Source: Albugo candida
Lineage: Eukaryota > Oomycota > Peronosporomycetes > Albuginales
Reading direction: 5' to 3'
DNA: 64,000 bases
Assembly: GCA_040437565.1 (NCBI GenBank)
Contig: JBDOQK010000064.1
Span: 124,001 to 188,000 of the forward strand
The translations under genes and the position numbers were made by a program. Of this stretch, positions 58,480-64,000 are shown piece after piece. The stretch's first letter is position 1. The number at the start of each line of letters is the position of its first letter. A model generated the notes under the pieces. The model was not told the origin of the DNA. It saw nothing but the letters and a program-made list of their open reading frames with translations, and ran no database searches.

Positions 58480-60193
58480 GGATGAACCAGAAAACCCTCT
58501 TACCAGCAGAGCACCAATCTATTTTAATACCCTATCAGAAAAAGTTTGTGTCTCAGACAGCAACATGTATGCGTCGATGTTATCAGGAATGGTTCCAAAT
58601 CATTGACTTCTTGACACTGCAAAGATGTTTTGATTACGTAGATATGTGCTGTGCTGAGATATTTTTTATTAGATAGTATTCTGAAATAGATGCACAAAGA
58701 GTGATTGATACCTGGCCGGCATTCATATGTATACTATAATTCGTACATGTTGCGCACAATACCATCTTCATCAAAATGAGATATCAATTCGGCATATTAG
58801 ACGTCAATTTGAGATAAGATGTCAACTATCAAGCAGCTTGGAATCCAGCATTCATCTCGGAAGCCTCTATTGATATCAAATCTGATGCAACGTCGACAGT
58901 ATCTCAGATAAAATATTAAATTGACTGAAGTTTCACAGGAGGCACATTCTATGATTTCTACATGTCGCTGTGACAGCGGAATCGGCTCTGAGGAAAGATA
59001 AGGGGGAATTGCGATCAGTATAGGACCCTATGTACCCTACTACGCACCCTATAGGGGCTTTGAAAAAAAGTCAAATATTGCGTAGTAGAGTGAGGTGCAT
59101 ACGATCTTATTTGCATACCGGATAGAGAGGATAGAAAGACCGTCATGGTGCCGAGTGTATAAAAAAGCTTACCAAAGATAGTAGGCATCAATGCGTTGCC
59201 CGGCTGCAAGCAAAGATATTATTCATACATTATTACGCTTGCTTGATGGAGCCATTGTGGTGCCTGTGCTATGAGAATGCCTTACACTTTACATTTTGAA
59301 ACTCCATTCTCCCTACGGTTCGGCGGCACATCTTTATACTGACGAACCTCCTATCAAAAACATTACATCGTGAGAGAAATAGTTGAGGAAAACACCCGGT
59401 CTGGTGCTCAATCAAATCAGATATCAGTACATGTGTTCCAACATCATGCGCTATCTGTCTCGAGTCTTTTATGTATGACACTTTGACAGGAGTCACACAA
59501 GCAAATGCTGATCGCTTAGCATTAATACCATAGCGCAATCGATTTTGACTATTGCTCTGATGTAATTCGTTATTAGTCAAGTCATACATGATTCTCAAAG
59601 TCCAGATAGAAACTTGTGTCGACTGCTAATTGATCACTATATTCCAGACATCTGATCAAAGAAGGGACGGCAGGCGAGAGAAGCACAGCAGTGTCAACCA
59701 TTGTATAAGAATCGCGGCATAAAGCCAAAGAAACGCTCAACGATGCAGCCTGATTTGGTCCATGATAAACAATAGGTCCAAACAATAAATTTCCCTGAAG
59801 GCTTTGTTGAAAAGTTTCGATGGTTGAATGCTTTAAAACGAACAACGTGGACTAGCATCAGTTACTACGTGATGTGAAGTCCTTTCCAAACCAAGAATAT
59901 TGCACGAGCTGAATTACAACGACAAAGAGCTTTCCACATATACACGTATCAAATCATTGGCCCAAGTACATCCATGAACGTGTTCAGATCCTTGAATCAC
60001 ATCAGTATGACTACGTCTATTTCCACGTCATCAGTATCAGATTTCTATAATAGATACTTATAACCGGAAAACGCATTCTGCAGATAATGGACTTTTAGGG
60101 TCGATGGCTCGTGTCATGAAAGTGTCTTTTTTGGTCGTACGAAATGTGGACAACAGCTTGAGCATTTGTGTATGCCATTTTTCACTCAAGTAG
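58480..60193. other. Intergenic, nothing firm
   Basis: Short frames only. 59582-59845 minus (87 codons) has no recognisable content. A 10-bp inverted repeat (59037-59046 with 59079-59088, CTACTACGCA) is noted but too short to interpret. Confidence 0.4.
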
Positions 60194-60409
60194 AAAGATC
60201 AAGCAATCAAACAATGGATTATACAGTACCGCCTTACTACCAGCCTCATTCTCACGTATGACTATATAGACGATCAACTTAATCTGTTCGCTAAAAGTAT
60301 TTACCCTGACGATGATTTTGTCAAGTTTACCCATCGAGTACCGGTTTCGTTTATCGCAGAATACTTGTTTGTTACTCGCAATTCTCAAGGCGTTATCTCG
60401 AGCTACGAT

Positions 60410-61798
60410 ATGTCTCTAGCCAGCATGAGGTCTCTCGGGTCAAGATATGAAAAAGTACAATTGATAGAGAAGAGAATTCAACCCGAGATATCTACTAAAA
60501 GCACTCGATTCTTACAAGCAACAAATGCTGAGAAAATACTCTTACGGACATATCAACAAGTCATATACATGGCCAAAATGCAAATTGCCGACAGCAGCTT
60601 TGTGGTCATGGTTGATACTGGCTCTTCAGACCTATGGGTGTCATGTTCTTTTGTCAAGAACAGTGGATGTTCTCGCACATGTCCGAAAAACAACATTGTA
60701 ATTCGGTACGGCTCAGGTGATGTGTGTGTTGTTCCCAAATCTGCGAGGATTAAATTGGGAAGCTTAGAGATCGATGAGTATACTTTTGGCATTGCTCACG
60801 GATCTAATGTGCTTGATACGGGGAACATAAGAAGCAAATTACTTGTTGGGGACTCTCAAGGTTTACTAGGACTTGCGTATGGCTCTATATCATCGTACCA
60901 AAGCAGAGCTGGACAACTCATCGATTACCTTACATCTTTCTCGATCTTTCTCGGTCAGGAACACAATAATGAATCATTTTTACTTTTGAACGGCGTTGAT
61001 ACTGCATTGATTGAGCAGCAGCGTTGGCAACCATACGTCATCAACCTCAAACGATCAGCTCACTGGACAATAGGAATGACGGGATTCAGAGTTGGAAAAG
61101 AAAAGTCGATATTTCCATGCGCCGATGATATACCGTTTTCTGGATCATCATCATCATGTGACACCATTGTTGATACAGGCACGTCCCTTATATACATGCC
61201 GAATCTTGTGTACGAGGGGTTTACACGAAATTATCTGAAGCCGATAGGATGCGTGTTAGATGACACATCCTCGACATATATTTGCCCTTCATCGAAAGAG
61301 CTTCCACGTCTCGAATTTACTTTCGATAATGCGTCTTTCACTTTGTCGGCTAGTGAGTATAGTTTACCAGCATCACCTTCACATGTCTATATCGAGATAC
61401 AACCGATCTCAACTTCTATGATCACAGTATCTCCTTTGGATAATAGCTGGATTATTGGGGCCACATTTCTGAGAAAGTATTATTCCTCATATGAAGTTAA
61501 TAGATCAGTGACATTTTATTGTGAGGCAGGACAATGTGGGAGCAATAATACGATATCAACACCAGCTTTCGGATATCCCACTTCAGGCAGTGATTTGCTT
61601 CCCAACACGGGGGCTCTCATGTCACCGGCAACGGTGATGAGAACACTTTATATACTATTGGTAATCTTGGGAGTCGTTGGGATCTTCTCTGTGATACTTT
61701 CATGTCTGCGACGTTGTTCATATAAGCGACGTCCGCTTGGTACTAATGGTGAATATGGTGCGAATTACAATGCTGGCTTCACACCCCGACGCATCTGA
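60410..61798 (+). CDS. Membrane-anchored pepsin-like aspartic protease (A1)
   Basis: 462 residues from the first in-frame ATG. Catalytic motifs are intact: DTGSSDLWV (Asp about 69), the flap Tyr in IRYGSGD, DTGTSLIYMP (Asp about 255), and the C-lobe WIIGATFLRKYY. Six or more Cys, compatible with disulphides. A C-terminal transmembrane helix at about 412-432 (TLYILLVILGVVGIFSVIL) is followed by a basic cytoplasmic tail (RRCSYKRR), so it is a type I membrane protease of the secretory route or cell surface. The frame stays open upstream to 60194 without an ATG, and no signal peptide is present, so at least one 5' exon is probably missing. It is the intact relative of the units A-D family. Confidence 0.88.
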   Translation: MSLASMRSLGSRYEKVQLIEKRIQPEISTKSTRFLQATNAEKILLRTYQQVIYMAKMQIADSSFVVMVDTGSSDLWVSCSFVKNSGCSRTCPKNNIVIRYGSGDVCVVPKSARIKLGSLEIDEYTFGIAHGSNVLDTGNIRSKLLVGDSQGLLGLAYGSISSYQSRAGQLIDYLTSFSIFLGQEHNNESFLLLNGVDTALIEQQRWQPYVINLKRSAHWTIGMTGFRVGKEKSIFPCADDIPFSGSSSSCDTIVDTGTSLIYMPNLVYEGFTRNYLKPIGCVLDDTSSTYICPSSKELPRLEFTFDNASFTLSASEYSLPASPSHVYIEIQPISTSMITVSPLDNSWIIGATFLRKYYSSYEVNRSVTFYCEAGQCGSNNTISTPAFGYPTSGSDLLPNTGALMSPATVMRTLYILLVILGVVGIFSVILSCLRRCSYKRRPLGTNGEYGANYNAGFTPRRI

Positions 61799-62081
61799 TG
61801 ATAATATCTGAGGAACTAAACCGCAAGTCGTGCACACTGAGTGAAAAGAACGAACTGGTGTTGCATGTGGTTGAATAAAGAAATCATATTGCTGATTAGT
61901 CTACCGCAAGGTTGCGAGTCAAAAATGCAATCTGGTAACAAGGAGTGGTACAGACGTCACGACAAGTAACAAGTGTCTTCTCGTGCCCTTTAGATGGATA
62001 CATTGCGTTTCTCAACACTTAGACGGGTGGCTGGCGATGAGCAAAAAGCAACAGAAAATCGCTTGTTAAGGGCATCTGACC

Positions 62082-64000
62082 TCATACGTAATACATGATG
62101 CTCCTAAAATTGTTGTGAACTTGCATTAGCCTCAAGTCAACCTCAGGCTCATTTTCTTCCCCAGAAATCGATGACATTGTGTCGCTGCAACCATCCGGAG
62201 TGAATATTCGGGCTCGGAAAGCCAGTAAATGCGAGTAGTATGGTGCTGGCACCATCGATACAGATCGAGTGCACCTGGCAAAAGTATAACATAATCGGTA
62301 AGTCAGTACTTGTAATTCATCAGCACTGAAGCCAATTTCATCCAGCAATACGTGGTAATGCGTTGGCCTACTAGTGCCCTGTATGCACCCATGGCTCATT
62401 AGATAAAAATCGTGCTCAAAAGGATGACAAATCTCAGTATCGACAACTGTGCCAGCTTTGACATTTCCACTACGATCGGTGTCCTTCTGATCCGAAGCAA
62501 ATAAGCGAGTATTGTGCCGTTTTTGAACGACTAAGAACGTTATTGCCGGCATGTAATCTTTCTCAAGCGATGCACAAGCTGCCCGTATGGCCGTCACTTC
62601 ATGATTTAATACCATTGAGAACTGTCCTTCGCTGACGCCATCACGATAGAACAGTAGTTGATTGGGTTTCACTCTCGACTCCTTGTAGAAAATCATGAGA
62701 AGCTCTTTTGCCATTTCTTGCAAGTTCATGATTTGTTCAACTCTGTGTCCTTGGACACGAAGAGTAGCCGCGTGCTTTATGCAATGACGATCCATAGATG
62801 CGATCACAGCTGCAATAGATGGTCGAGACCTCTCACTTACACCAGGGTGAGTTACATCAGCACCAAAGATGATCGTTGGCACTTCCGATACTTTCGGTAT
62901 AGGATCGCTAATGACCGCATTTTTCCCCCCAAGTTTCGTGTTGACTTTAAGTAGTATATTCGCGATGTATTGTGGACTCGCCCTGTCGATGTGCTTTGCA
63001 AGCATGCATTGAGAAGGAATTCCATTCTCGGATGTCCGACAAACGCTTTAATTCTCCGTAAACACCTGCATCTGCGGTCGAATTTATGAGCCAAATAATT
63101 TCGGCAGGGGCACGGAATGTTGTTTGCGCTTTATGAAGCGCATCCGGAAACAATTCGCGCACCGTAGAAAAGCGTTGCTGCTGCAATATAATGGGTGGAA
63201 TCTGTTGTGGCACCTGCATACCTAGCTGTCTCATCTGTTTCACAACTTGAATGAGAAACTTTTTGATCTGGTCGGGACTACAACGACGGGGATCGCACAT
63301 GCTTATCACAGCCCAGGACGTAAGATGAGCAGACTCGGAAAATGATTTGTTTTTCATTTTCCACGCCCCGTCACGGGGTCGCTCGGTTCCACGGGAGTAA
63401 GCCATTTCTGGCTCTGGGAGAATTCGAGCTTGAGCAGTAACCATCGTCGGGTTCACAGTGAGCCCCCACGCCTTCAGAACCGGATCACGACCAAAACCAA
63501 CATCGCGTACTTTCTGTTCAATTCGGTGCTTGCGATCGTCTGGTTTAGTACAAGTAAAACGGATCATATTTTCAACTTGTCTGTCTGTTATTTTTCGAGG
63601 TGTTTTCCGACCAGCAATGATGTGACAGACTTCCAACGGCAAATAATTTTTCTTGTTCATTGCACCAACGTGTAAACAAGGTAGTTCTGGATGCCGTAGC
63701 GACTTGTAGTTTTTTGCAAAATATGCTGCAACAGATAATTCCGAGCCAGAATCGTCGTCGAAGAATAAATCTCCTGCAGAAGCTTTTGATAGTCCATTGA
63801 CCCGAAAGGTACGCTTCATATCGCCTCGATGAGTTACATAAACTTTAAGGCCTTTTACTGCCTTCGAAAAAGCTAAAGTTTGTACTTTATTTAAAGTTCT
63901 TGGGAGCGTACGGTCTCTCTGATTCAGCGTTTCGATCAGAAAGTCTAATACACTCATCTCCTTCACAAACGCTGTAGCTGCCAAGTCCAAGTTTAAATCT
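62082..64000 (-). CDS. Argonaute (PAZ-MID-PIWI), 5' partial, one frameshift
   Basis: Runs off the right edge; the visible part begins in the N/DUF1785 region ([17 protein letters not shown]). PAZ is around [18 protein letters not shown] to [16 protein letters not shown] around [14 protein letters not shown], then PIWI. Catalytic tetrad residues are present: GADVTHP (Asp), [10 protein letters not shown] (Glu finger), [13 protein letters not shown] (Asp), [11 protein letters not shown] (His), so slicing is expected. The C-terminus FRSIMYYV is normal. At about 63030 the frame changes: SDIREW is followed in another frame by [12 protein letters not shown], a small indel next to a G pair. This may be a sequencing error or real damage. 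Argonautes load small RNAs to cut or silence targets. Confidence 0.9.

Noticed and set aside
59037-59088. 10-bp inverted repeat CTACTACGCA/TGCGTAGTAG
   Set aside because: Too short and isolated to call a functional hairpin.
59582-59845. 87-codon minus-strand frame
   Set aside because: No family resemblance, no signal peptide, and immediate stops beyond it.
1-64000. tRNA, rRNA and CRISPR arrays
   Set aside because: None was seen on reading. tRNA detection by eye is unreliable; a tRNAscan run would decide.

Overview
The window looks like nuclear DNA of an oomycete. My best guess is an obligate biotroph of the white-rust (Albugo) type. The grounds are short introns (44-61 bp, GT-AG, one with a TACTAAC branch site), moderate GC without strong third-position bias, small secreted orphan proteins, PDR-type ABC transporters, an A1 aspartic protease with a tail anchor, and the mix of MULE, copia and LINE remains. 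The genus is inference only; no sequence search was run. Sixteen runs of exactly 100 N interrupt the window. Thirteen are bordered by the same sequence on both sides (15 to 1014 bp, running right up to the N run), so they are unmerged overlapping contig ends and not real duplications. Genes crossing them must be read with one copy removed.

Layout. 1-5.2 kb: the N-terminal 1300 residues of a giant protein resembling the USP9X/USP24/USP34 arm (minus strand, running off the left edge), then a divergently transcribed Qa-SNARE that ends in a CaaX box. 5.2-20.4 kb: gene-poor. It holds a cysteine-rich orphan gene (9953-12115) with a decayed tandem copy at about 7.5-8.3 kb, a truncated ceramide-synthase-like fragment, a broken MULE with 84-bp terminal inverted repeats, a copia gag fossil, and a decayed minus-strand gene. 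20.4-23.7 kb: two compact multi-intron genes 14 bp apart, a DUF4954-like beta-helix protein and a GID8-like LisH/CTLH/CRA protein. 24-47.2 kb: four tandem units (A-D), each with the 3' end of a PDR transporter gene, an A1-protease-derived gene without the catalytic DTG, and, visible in at least units C and D, remains of a third module. Only unit D has the whole PDR gene (1361 aa after removing the assembly overlap). The A1-like gene is open in B and D and broken in A and C. Units B-D share two upstream palindromes; A keeps one. 48-64 kb: gene-dense, with a small secreted protein, an AN1/C2H2 zinc-finger protein with a CaaX end, an NF-YB protein with a long loop insertion, a nuclear-looking orphan, centrin, another secreted peptide, a C2-like protein, a membrane-anchored aspartic protease, and a slicer-competent Argonaute running off the right edge.

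Together the window shows a housekeeping block (SNARE trafficking, GID/CTLH ubiquitin ligase, centrin, NF-Y, RNA silencing) next to a repeat-rich, recently shuffled block. In the shuffled block an efflux transporter and a family of putative secreted pseudoproteases have been copied together.
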